DNA from: Chitinivibrionales bacterium | GTDB lineage: Bacteria > Fibrobacterota > Chitinivibrionia > Chitinivibrionales > FEN-1185 | DNA length: 64,000 nucleotides | Direction: 5' to 3' | Assembly (NCBI GenBank): GCA_035516255.1 | Contig: DATJAL010000009.1 | Span: 1-64,000 of the forward strand | Shown: positions 36,291 through 44,016 of the stretch, piece after piece | How positions within the stretch are numbered: the stretch's first letter is position 1 | Layout of the letters: every line of letters starts with the position of its first letter | Program-made: the position numbers and the translations under genes | The notes under the pieces: generated by a model | Database searches by the model: none | What the model was told of the DNA's origin: nothing | What the model saw: only the letters and a program-made list of their open reading frames with translations

Positions 36291-38606
36291 ATGTTGCCTA
36301 GAGCCGTCATGTGCGTTGCAGCATGCCTGGTCGCCGTCATGAGCGCCGCCGCTTTCACGGTGAGGCCCGATTCAGGCGTCATCCTGGTGTGGCAGCAGCA
36401 GAAAGGGAGCTGGACCGCGGTAAAGGACAGCGCTACGGTCGGGATCGGCGACTCCATGTACCTTGATGACAATTACAATTCGAAACTTTTCCTGGGAAGG
36501 GGGTGCGCGCTGTATCTGCGCGGTGAACTGCGCGCGGCCATCGGGGGAAACGACTCTGCGGTGACCGTATATCTTGACCAGGGCCAGGTGTTTTTAAAAC
36601 GCGAGAGCGGCGCCGAGGCCGCGAATGTCAAGCTGGTGCTGCGCAAGTGCGCGTTCGTTCCGGTGGGCACGGCTGCGGCGATCAAGTTTACAAAACAGGG
36701 CGAGCCCACCGCGGCCGTGCTTTCGGGAAAAATCCGCATTGAGCCGCCCAAGGGCGAACCGCTCATCGTAACGCCGGGAAATTTCGGCATCTACGATCCC
36801 GTCGGCGGGTCGTTCAAGGAGGGCAAGCTTCCGCCCGATGCGATCGCTTCGCTGGAAAGCTGGTCTGGAACAAGGCTTGACCAGGAAACGGGGCCGGGGG
36901 TAACTTCTCAAACCGCTCAACAGTCGGCAAAAGACACTGCCCAGAAGATTTCCCAGCCAGCGGCGCAGCCTGCTGTGCCTGCCGCAACGCCGCAACCCGC
37001 GCCCGCGGCAAAACAGGAAGAGCCCAAAAAAGAAAAACCGAAACAGGAAGAAAAGCCGCAGCCTGCCCCGGTTGCACAGGCTGCCGCGCCCGGCCAGCCC
37101 GAACAAAAACCCGCGCAGCCCGCGTCCGCGCAAGGTGAAAAAAAGGAAACTCAGGCGCCGGCAGGCGCCGCACCCGGCATCACGTGGGAGCTTTCGGCCG
37201 GCAGCGTCACGGTGGGCGACGAGCAGTGGACGCGGCTCGCGTTCTCGCCCGACATTCCTATCTGGAAATTCGGCATCGGGCTCGACGTGGAGCTGTTCAT
37301 CGACGCGAAGGGTGATTTCTCGAACAAGGGCTGGCAATTTGACAAGGACAACTGGGTCGAATCGTTGGCGCGCAAGATCCGGTACTTGCGCTTCGGATAC
37401 GAAAACGACCCCGTGTTCGTCAAGGTCGGCGGCTTGACAAATGTGACATTCGGCTACGGGTTCGTGGTGGATCGCTTCACCAACATGCTGCATTATCCCG
37501 ACCAGAAGCTCCTGGGGTTCCAGTTCTACCTCAACAACATAAGCCCCATCGGCATCACCGTGCAGACCATGGTCTCCGATTTTCTCGAATTTCAGTACAA
37601 GGGCGGCCTCGGCGCGGCGCGGCTGGCCGTTTGCCCGCTCAAGCCCACGGGCGTGCCCGTGCTTTCCGGCCTGTCAATCGGCGCCACTTACGGCGTCGAC
37701 CTCAACGAATTCGCGCCGGCGCATAATTGGTCCACGACGGGAGATCCCCGCGACCTGAACCACAACGGCGTGTTCGACGTTGCCTACTGGCGCAGCAAGT
37801 ATTCGCCCGCGGTCGTGGACTCCCTTATCGCCAAGGGTGACGCCGACACCAGCACCTTCACCATCGACACCACCTACCGCGATTCGGTGTCCCGGTATGC
37901 GGTGGCGGGCGCCGACATCGGGCTGCCCCTCATAACCTCGGACGTTTTCGGCCTCGACCTCTACGGCCAGGCCGCCATCGTCGCCGACACGGCCATGGTC
38001 AAGTCGCAAAGCACCGGCTGGGGCCTGGGCGCGCCCGGCGTGGCCGTGCACGCGGGACCCGCGAACCTTCGCGTTGAATACCGCCACATCGAGGGCAGGT
38101 TCATTCCCGGCTACTTCGGGCCGTATTACCTTGACGAACGGGTGCAGCGGTATCCCGTGGTGCTGACCAAATCCCGCACCGTGCCCAACCAATCGCTCAA
38201 CGGCGTGTTCGGCATTCTCGGGGCCAATATCGCCAATGTCCTGCTCATCAACGGTTCCTATCAGTACCTCATGGGCAAAAGCGACGCCAAGGACCAGCGC
38301 CTGGAGGCGTCCGCCGGCATCGGGGACGCGCTCGTGAAGCGGATCCCCAAGCTTACCAAGGTCGAGGCATATCTTTACAAATCGGATATCGGCTCCACGG
38401 TCATGAAGACGGACAGCTTGGGAAGGCCGACCTATGACCAGTTCTTCGACCTAACGCCGTCGTTCTACTGGGGGTACCGCCTCGGCGTCGCGATCACGCA
38501 GGGCGCGTCGCTCATCTGGGACGCGCGCTTCGGGTACCAGTGGGACATAAACCACAAACTTGTGCCGAACAACAACATGGGGATTTCGACGGCGATCACG
38601 TTTTAG
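36291..38606 (+). CDS. FecR-domain / beta-barrel outer-membrane fusion protein
   Basis: A 771-aa exported protein. After a signal peptide (ending MSAAAF, residue ~23) comes a FecR-like domain: DSATVGIGDSMYLDDNYNSK, YLDQGQVFLKRES, VPVGTAAAIKFTKQ and AAVLSGKIRIE (residues ~40-165). A Pro/Ala/Gln/Lys-rich low-complexity linker follows (~205-300), then a ~460-aa beta-barrel-like region ending AITF with terminal Phe. FecR domains usually transmit a signal or bind sugar polymers in the periplasm; attached to a barrel this one may tether to peptidoglycan or regulate a pore. AAGGAGG lies 7 nt before the ATG. No sigma factor or TonB receptor lies nearby. Confidence 0.75.
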   Translation: MLPRAVMCVAACLVAVMSAAAFTVRPDSGVILVWQQQKGSWTAVKDSATVGIGDSMYLDDNYNSKLFLGRGCALYLRGELRAAIGGNDSAVTVYLDQGQVFLKRESGAEAANVKLVLRKCAFVPVGTAAAIKFTKQGEPTAAVLSGKIRIEPPKGEPLIVTPGNFGIYDPVGGSFKEGKLPPDAIASLESWSGTRLDQETGPGVTSQTAQQSAKDTAQKISQPAAQPAVPAATPQPAPAAKQEEPKKEKPKQEEKPQPAPVAQAAAPGQPEQKPAQPASAQGEKKETQAPAGAAPGITWELSAGSVTVGDEQWTRLAFSPDIPIWKFGIGLDVELFIDAKGDFSNKGWQFDKDNWVESLARKIRYLRFGYENDPVFVKVGGLTNVTFGYGFVVDRFTNMLHYPDQKLLGFQFYLNNISPIGITVQTMVSDFLEFQYKGGLGAARLAVCPLKPTGVPVLSGLSIGATYGVDLNEFAPAHNWSTTGDPRDLNHNGVFDVAYWRSKYSPAVVDSLIAKGDADTSTFTIDTTYRDSVSRYAVAGADIGLPLITSDVFGLDLYGQAAIVADTAMVKSQSTGWGLGAPGVAVHAGPANLRVEYRHIEGRFIPGYFGPYYLDERVQRYPVVLTKSRTVPNQSLNGVFGILGANIANVLLINGSYQYLMGKSDAKDQRLEASAGIGDALVKRIPKLTKVEAYLYKSDIGSTVMKTDSLGRPTYDQFFDLTPSFYWGYRLGVAITQGASLIWDARFGYQWDINHKLVPNNNMGISTAITF

Positions 38607-38619
38607 TAAAGAAATGGCT

Positions 38620-38686
38620 GATGGGTCGACAAGCGGATGCGGCAAGCTCATTGTGGGCAAACCGTTCGAACCCATCAACCTTTTTA
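38620..38686 (+). terminator. Possible terminator after the FecR/barrel gene
   Basis: GATGGGT-CGA (38620-38629) can pair with TCGA-ACCCATC (38666-38676), followed by AACCTTTTTAAA. The loop is long (36 nt) and G+C-rich. The U-run is adequate but the geometry is not ideal. Confidence 0.4.
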
Positions 38687-38750
38687 AATTCCACAAATCA
38701 TGAACAAATACCATTCCCCCAAAGTACATGCTTAGAGTTATTTTTTATTC

Positions 38751-40268
38751 ATGAGCGACCGGCGCGGCAATCTTCCCGAATCCCCCATGATGAAGCGGAT
38801 CGGGCGTGCCGGCCGTGCGGGTGGACTCCCGTTTTTCAAGACGCCGCCGCGCATCCCGAAAAAAGGCCGCATCCGTTTTTTTCTCGCCATTATTCTTTTC
38901 GCTGTTGCAATCAAAATCTTCATCGCCAGGGAGCCATCGGAGAAATCTTCCCCAAGCCGCTTTACACATCGGGAACCGCCGCGCAGCGAAACCGCCGCGC
39001 CCGCCGCGGCGAAACCGGCGCCAAGGGCGGAGCGAAAACAGGGACAGTCTTTTTTCGGTCAGTTCGCATTGTTCAATCCCGGATTTTCCGGCAGGAATTT
39101 TTCGGCGTCAGACCTTGCCGAATTTTTCAAAAGGCATCCGCCGCGTTTCAACGCGGTGTGCGACACCGTAACGGCGGGCAAGAAATCCTACGTGCTTCAC
39201 TACAGCTTCGACACCACGGTGATGCGCTGCAGCCAGGCCCTGCTCAAGCAGTACCATCCCAAATACGGCGCCGTCGTCGCGCTGGAGCCCGCGACCGGAC
39301 GGGTGCTCGCGCTCGTATCGTACACCCGCGAGGCCGAGCCATCGCTGGGCGACAACCTTTTCGCGCGCAGCCTGTACCCGGCCGCCTCGGTGTTCAAGAC
39401 CGTGACGGCGGCGGCGGCCATCGAAAAAGGGAACATGGAGCCCGAGAGCAAGCTGCCGCTCGCGGGCAGGCGCTACACCCTGTACCGGTTCCAGCTCAAG
39501 GAGGACCTCGCGGCCTACGCGCCGGTGTCATTGACAGACGCGTATTCGTATTCGATCAACCCGGTGTTCGGCCGCATCGGCGTGTACGTGCTGGGGCCGG
39601 CGGTCATCCGTGAATATTTTGAAAAGTTCGGCTTCAACAGCCGCATCCCGTTCGAGCTCGACAACGAAACGCCGGTGGCCGCGATTTCGGACAAGGACTC
39701 CGCGATCGCGGTCGCGGAAATCGCCTCGGGCTTCAACCAGAAAACCAAGATGTCGCCGCTGTTCGGCGCCCTGATCGCCGCGGCCGTTTCGCAAAAGGGA
39801 CGGATGCCGGTGCCGTATTTCGTCGACAGCGTGACCACCGGTGATTCGTGTCTCGTGTACCGGGCGTCGCCGCGGCTGTGGCGCGCCCCGGTGCGCGAAA
39901 GCACCGCGCTCAAGCTGCATGACATGATGGAGCGCGTGGCGCGGTACGGCACGGCGAGGACCTCGTTCAGATATGTCAAGCACACGGCGTATTTCGACGA
40001 CATCGATTACGGCGGGAAAACCGGCTCGGTCGACGACGACAAGCTCGGCAAGGTTGACTGGTTCGTGGGCTTTGCCGCGCACCCCACCGACCCGCGGCAG
40101 CGCATCGCCGTGGGCATCGTCACGGTGCACGACCAGTTCTGGACCGTGCATTCGGCCTATATCGGCGCCGAGGTCTTCAGGAAATACATCCGCCAGCTGC
40201 AGAAAGAGGAACAGGCCGCGAGCAAGGTGGACATCATAACGGGGGATTTGAAAAAGGCGCCTGGGTAA
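38751..40268 (+). CDS. Penicillin-binding protein, transpeptidase domain only
   Basis: A 505-aa membrane-anchored D,D-transpeptidase that crosslinks peptidoglycan. One N-terminal helix (residues ~43-58, IRFFLAIILFAVAIKIFIA) is followed by a Pro/Arg-rich region and the penicillin-binding domain with all three motifs: SVFK (Ser213, Lys216), SIN (268-270) and KTG (423-425). There is no glycosyltransferase domain and no PASTA repeat. The N-terminal region before the transpeptidase is short and Pro/Arg-rich, unlike FtsI or PBP2. No ribosome-binding site is obvious before ATG 38751; ATG 38787 is an alternative. Family B copy B5 begins 15 nt after the stop. Confidence 0.88.
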   Translation: MSDRRGNLPESPMMKRIGRAGRAGGLPFFKTPPRIPKKGRIRFFLAIILFAVAIKIFIAREPSEKSSPSRFTHREPPRSETAAPAAAKPAPRAERKQGQSFFGQFALFNPGFSGRNFSASDLAEFFKRHPPRFNAVCDTVTAGKKSYVLHYSFDTTVMRCSQALLKQYHPKYGAVVALEPATGRVLALVSYTREAEPSLGDNLFARSLYPAASVFKTVTAAAAIEKGNMEPESKLPLAGRRYTLYRFQLKEDLAAYAPVSLTDAYSYSINPVFGRIGVYVLGPAVIREYFEKFGFNSRIPFELDNETPVAAISDKDSAIAVAEIASGFNQKTKMSPLFGALIAAAVSQKGRMPVPYFVDSVTTGDSCLVYRASPRLWRAPVRESTALKLHDMMERVARYGTARTSFRYVKHTAYFDDIDYGGKTGSVDDDKLGKVDWFVGFAAHPTDPRQRIAVGIVTVHDQFWTVHSAYIGAEVFRKYIRQLQKEEQAASKVDIITGDLKKAPG

Positions 40269-40283
40269 AGTAAGATTTATTCA

Positions 40284-40425
40284 TGGGAGGAAGCTTCCCC
40301 CTCGCTCCGGCCTCCCCGTCCCGCCAAGGGCGGGACTGCGGAGTCCTTCGCTACCCCCTCCTGGGTGCGGCCGGGTACCGGCCGTGGCAAGATTCACACC
40401 TCGGCTGGGCGCACCCGTGGAGCGT
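40284..40425 (+). repeat. Family B intergenic repeat (B5) after the transpeptidase gene
   Basis: Starts with GGGAGGAAGCTTCCCCC. The central stem is CTCCG...CGGAG enclosing GTCCCGCC...GGCGGGAC. TACCCCCTCCTGGGTGCGG and the 3' block through GGGCGCACCCGTGGAG complete it. It lies downstream of, and co-oriented with, the preceding gene. Confidence 0.75.
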
Positions 40426-40485
40426 GGCTGTTTAAGAATCCTGATTGGTTTAATAATAAGGTTGACCGATAGGAAGTTATTAAAT

Positions 40486-40519
40486 TTCTGAGCCCCGTAG
40501 GGGCGGGATATTTGTAGGC
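40486..40519. repeat. GAGCCCCGTAGGGGCG-type palindromic repeat
   Basis: AGCCCCGTAGGGGCGGGATA and the following TTTGTAGG resemble a common short intergenic palindrome (GAGCCCCGTAGGGGCGAAATATTTGTAG) known from many genomes. It lies 34 nt before the era start codon. Confidence 0.5.
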
Positions 40520-40552
40520 CGGGGTGAGGTTATCGCAGCGAAAGCATCCAAC

Positions 40553-41470
40553 ATGTCAACTCAAGAAAACATGCAAAAACCGTCCCGTTCCGCCTTTATC
40601 GCCTTGGTCGGCCGCCCCAACTGCGGCAAATCCACTTTGATGAATACCGTGCTCGGCGAGGAGCTTTCCATTGTTTCAACTATGCCGCAGACCACGCGCA
40701 AGAACCTGCGCGGCATTTACAATGCGGACGGCCTTCAACTGGTGTTCATCGACACGCCGGGAATACACCGGGGCAAGCACGCGTTCAACGAACGCATGCT
40801 CGCCGAAAGCGCGGCCGCGCTTTCGGACAACGCGGACGTCGTCTGCTACATCGTTGACCTCGCGAGGGAATTTGGCGGGGAGGAGGACGCCGTGGCCGGA
40901 ATCGTTGCGAAAAGCAAGCTGCCGGCGGTGGTGCTGTTCAACAAGAAAGACATCTGCGACGGCCCGGACGCCATGGTGAAAACGTTTTTCGGACGCCACC
41001 CGGCCCTGGCCAATGCGCCGCATGCGGCCGTGAACGCCAAGGAACCGGCGACAAAGGACATTTTTCTGAAGCTTCTCGACCCGTTTATTCCCGAAGGCCC
41101 GGCGTATTTCCCGGCGGACGACTTGACAGACGCAAACACCAGGTTCTTTGCCGCCGAATACATCCGCAAGCAGATCATCTACAACACCAAGGAGGAGGTG
41201 CCGCACGCGGCGTTCGTGGAGGTCACCGGCTACCGCGAATCGCCCAACTGCCACCACGTGGACGCCACGATTTATGTGGAGACCGACGGCCAGAAAGGCA
41301 TCATCATCGGCAAGGGCGGGAAACTCATAAAAAAAATTCAGGAGCGCGCCGCGCAGGACCTGCAGAAACTCACCGGCGTGCCCGCCTCGATTCAGTGCCA
41401 TGTCAGGGTGCAGAAGGGGTGGAGGGATGATGAGAGGTTTTTGAGGAAAATGGGGTATGGCGGGGAATAA
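40553..41470 (+). CDS. era: GTPase Era
   Basis: Essential GTPase that binds the 3' end of 16S rRNA during small-subunit maturation. The 305-aa length is standard. GRPNCGKST (G1), TTRKN (G2), DTPGIHRG (G3) and FNKKD (G4) are intact, followed by the C-terminal KH domain with GIIIGKGGKLIKKI. The G1 Cys instead of the usual Val/Asn is tolerated in the family. Its usual partners rnc or recO are not adjacent. Confidence 0.96.
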   Translation: MSTQENMQKPSRSAFIALVGRPNCGKSTLMNTVLGEELSIVSTMPQTTRKNLRGIYNADGLQLVFIDTPGIHRGKHAFNERMLAESAAALSDNADVVCYIVDLAREFGGEEDAVAGIVAKSKLPAVVLFNKKDICDGPDAMVKTFFGRHPALANAPHAAVNAKEPATKDIFLKLLDPFIPEGPAYFPADDLTDANTRFFAAEYIRKQIIYNTKEEVPHAAFVEVTGYRESPNCHHVDATIYVETDGQKGIIIGKGGKLIKKIQERAAQDLQKLTGVPASIQCHVRVQKGWRDDERFLRKMGYGGE

Positions 41471-41535
41471 AATTGTAGATTGTAGAATGCGGATTGATAT
41501 TTAAATCAAACGAGAAATTACCATAAGGAGTTACT

Positions 41536-42036
41536 GTGAATCAAGACGACTGGCGCACTGACGAACAGAAAGAAGTGGACCTGGGGCTCGAGAACCAGGG
41601 CCTCGAGGCTGATCTCGGCCTGCAGGCCGGCGTCACCTATAAAAACGGGGATGTTGATCCGAAATTGCATAATGCCTTCCTTAAAAACGTCATGGCCTTC
41701 GAGGAAGCGGACAAGGAGCCGCATGTGCCGGTACGAACATTGTTTCCCGAAGATTTTAAATTCCCGCCCGCATCGTCGATGTCGCGCAAGCAGCTCTCCG
41801 ATAAAATCAAGGAAATCGTCCGGGTCCTCACGATGCACGACATCCAATTCGGGTTCGCCAATAAACTGCCAGACAAAGTCCTTTATAAATATCTTGTCGA
41901 GGATTTCATCCCCAATGAATCGGTCGGCACGTATGGGAACGCGGGATTTACCTTTGTCATCGACGGTTGCGACGGGGCATGCGAGGATTGCTTTCAGAAG
42001 AACTATTGTTCAACGGCGAAAGAAATCCTTGAATAA
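41536..42036 (+). CDS. Hypothetical protein with C-terminal cysteine cluster
   Basis: A 166-aa soluble acidic protein starting at GTG 41536, with AAGGAG 6 nt upstream. No family is recognised. The last quarter carries DGCDGACEDCFQKNYC (Cys residues spaced C-x3-C-x2-C-x5-C), which could bind zinc or an iron-sulfur cluster. The preceding stretch (SVGTYGNAGFTFVIDGC) resembles a short beta-hairpin. Next downstream, but separated by a 163-bp AT-rich gap, is an Fe-S aldo/keto reductase, so a redox role is conceivable but not shown. Confidence 0.6.
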   Translation: MNQDDWRTDEQKEVDLGLENQGLEADLGLQAGVTYKNGDVDPKLHNAFLKNVMAFEEADKEPHVPVRTLFPEDFKFPPASSMSRKQLSDKIKEIVRVLTMHDIQFGFANKLPDKVLYKYLVEDFIPNESVGTYGNAGFTFVIDGCDGACEDCFQKNYCSTAKEILE

Positions 42037-42199
42037 ATTTGTTGGGACTTATTTCAAATTCGCATGGATTGCCATTTAGAAAAATAGCAACCTATTAGAA
42101 ATTTCGTCGCACTTATTACATACTTCTTACCTTTTCTCCCTGCTATCAAGTAATTTTCTCATCGGATTATCATTACCAGAATAACAGTAAGGACATACA

Positions 42200-43378
42200 A
42201 TGAAATACCGAAAAATGGGCTCCCTTCCCTGGCAGGTCTCGGCGCTCGGGTTCGGCTGCATGCGCTTGCCCTCCAGGGGATTTTTGCGCGGGGTTGACGA
42301 AAAGAAGGCGGTCGAAATCATCCGGCTCGGCATTGACAAGGGGATAAACTACCTCGACACGGCGTGGGTGTACCATTTGGGGCAGAGCGAAAAGGTGATC
42401 GGCCTTGCGCTCAAGGACGGGTACCGCGAAAAGGTGCGGATCGCCACGAAGCTTCCCATGATACTCATGCGGGAGGCCGATGCTTTTGAGCGTTACCTGA
42501 ACCAGCAGCTGGAACGGCTCCAGATCGGGTGCATCGATGTGTATCTGCTGCACGGGCTCAACCAGGGCAATTTCGCCAAGGTGAAACGGATGAACCTGAT
42601 GGACAAAATGGAAAAGGCCCGCGAAGAGGGGAAAATAAAACACATCGGATTTTCCTTTCATGACACCCTGCCGGTGTTCAGGGAGATCATCGATTATTAT
42701 CCGTGGGACATGACGCAGGTCCAGTACAACTACATGGACGCGACGGTGCAGGCCAGCGATGAGGGCCTGAAGTATGCCCACGCGAAGGGGATCGCGGTCG
42801 TGGTCATGGAGCCGCTCAAGGGCGGGCAGCTCTCGCGTCCGCCGCAGGAGGCGCTCGACGTCATGAAGGCCGCGCCGGTGCAGCGTACGCCCGTTGACTG
42901 GGCGCTGCAGTATGTGTGGAACCGGCCCGAAGTGGCGTGCCTCCTCTCCGGCATGGGCACCAGAAAAATGGTGGAGGAAAATTGCGCGAGCGCCGACGCC
43001 TCCGGCGCAGGCACCTTGTCGGCCGCGGAGATTCGCGTGGTGGAACAGCTCGCCGCGATTTACCGCAAGAACATCGCGGTACCGTGCACCGCGTGCGGTT
43101 ATTGCATGCCGTGCCCGTCTGGCGTTGACATTCCGCAAAATTTCGCCCTGCTCAACAACAAGACCGGCGCTGCCACGGCCGATTTCCAGGGAAAGGTGCG
43201 CCAGTGGCTGCTCACCCGCAATTACCGCAAGCTTGCGAAAAGCAAAAAAGACCTGCCAAAAAAGAACAACAGGGGCGGCGCCGCTCTGTGCACGCGCTGC
43301 AACGCCTGTATTCCCAAATGCCCGCAAAAGATAATGATACCGGATGAGTTGGAGAAGGTAAAGGCGGCATTCAGATAA
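42200..43378 (+). CDS. Aldo/keto reductase with C-terminal 4Fe-4S ferredoxin domain
   Basis: A 392-aa cytoplasmic oxidoreductase. The N-terminal TIM barrel belongs to the aldo/keto reductase family: GFGCMRLP near 19, LDTAWVYH (Asp and Tyr of the tetrad), IATKLP (Lys) and YLLHGL (His). The C-terminal ~110 residues hold two cysteine clusters, CTACGYCMPCPSG near 295 and CTRCNACIPKCPQ near 366, as expected for one or two 4Fe-4S centres. This fused family is common in anaerobes, where the reducing partner may be ferredoxin. AAGGA precedes the ATG. Substrate unknown. Confidence 0.9.
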   Translation: MKYRKMGSLPWQVSALGFGCMRLPSRGFLRGVDEKKAVEIIRLGIDKGINYLDTAWVYHLGQSEKVIGLALKDGYREKVRIATKLPMILMREADAFERYLNQQLERLQIGCIDVYLLHGLNQGNFAKVKRMNLMDKMEKAREEGKIKHIGFSFHDTLPVFREIIDYYPWDMTQVQYNYMDATVQASDEGLKYAHAKGIAVVVMEPLKGGQLSRPPQEALDVMKAAPVQRTPVDWALQYVWNRPEVACLLSGMGTRKMVEENCASADASGAGTLSAAEIRVVEQLAAIYRKNIAVPCTACGYCMPCPSGVDIPQNFALLNNKTGAATADFQGKVRQWLLTRNYRKLAKSKKDLPKKNNRGGAALCTRCNACIPKCPQKIMIPDELEKVKAAFR

Positions 43379-43392
43379 AAGTATTTTTAAAG

Positions 43393-43566
43393 TTGGGTCG
43401 GCCGTCCTTCCGGCCCATCCCTTCGGGTGCTTCTCCCTCGTCAGGGATTTCCAAGGGTCACAAGGGTCGTCGTCCTTCGGCTCCGGCTGCCACGGCCCCG
43501 TATATGCCTTCGGCGAGGGCCGGGCAGCACCGCGCTCCAGCGCGGCCTCCAATCCTGCCTAACCCG
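43393..43566 (-). repeat. Family A intergenic repeat (A5), minus orientation
   Basis: Read on the minus strand: GTTAGGCAGGATTGGAGGCC, the hairpin GCCGCGCTGGAGCGCGG, a variable part, then a segment of over 60 nt (43416-43480) nearly identical to that in copy A7 at 61404-61470 (TGGCAGCC...GAGCCGAAGGACGACGACCC). The right end GGACGGCCGACCC is kept, but the terminal AACGCCC is missing. No minus-strand gene follows, so the 5' leader arrangement seen elsewhere does not apply. Confidence 0.7.
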
Positions 43567-43737
43567 CTGCAGATGAATTCCTATAGTAGCTTTTTTACGC
43601 CAATCGGCTTCCGCATTAGCTTTTGGAAAAATGCCTCTGCCTGTTATCGCAGGTAACTTCTTCCGATACAATATTGTCTTCTTCCACCATGTAAACTCTC
43701 TATTACCACTGCCAGAACGAGAGCCACTCGGATGTCT

Positions 43738-43863
43738 GCCGGCCACGGGAGTATCGGCGCCAAAGAGGGGGTGTGCCCCCGGACCGCCGGCGAATCCCTG
43801 ATTCATTTTCGCATAACAGTCGGGATGCGCCGGAAGCCGGGGGCCAGGGGGAGACTTCCCCCA
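43738..43863 (-). repeat. Family B intergenic repeat (B7, variant 3' end)
   Basis: Minus-strand reading: GGGGGAAGTCTCCCCCTGG, stem CCCCCGG.../...CCGGGGG around a variable loop, then ACCCCCTCTTTGGCGCCGAT and ACTCCCGTGGCCGG. The 3' end matches B2a (6397-6427), not the usual GGGTGCGGCCGGGTACCGG. On the minus strand it precedes family A copy A5. The 170 bp between them contain nothing recognisable. Confidence 0.65.
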
Positions 43864-44016
43864 CAAGATATTTTTCAAGTAATAACAAAATGTACAAGAC
43901 TAGTTATTCTGGCGTTTATTTCGTCTTGAGTGTATTTTTTCATGGCAATCCCGTCAGGGAAACCCTTAATGAAGGTTGATGCTGTTACCATCGCAATCCA
44001 GTAATCGGAGAATTCC

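Noticed and set aside
38751-40268. FtsI or PBP2 (mrdA) of the division or elongation machinery.
   Set aside because: The transpeptidase lacks the usual PBP-dimer domain length and has no mraZ/mraW/ftsL or mreCD/rodA neighbours, so only a general transpeptidase call is justified.
43393-43656. Short frames inside family A copies (for example one containing SSGISKGHKGRRPSA, also at 61345-61500).
   Set aside because: The similarity between the two comes from the repeat DNA itself; the frames have no starts and different ends.
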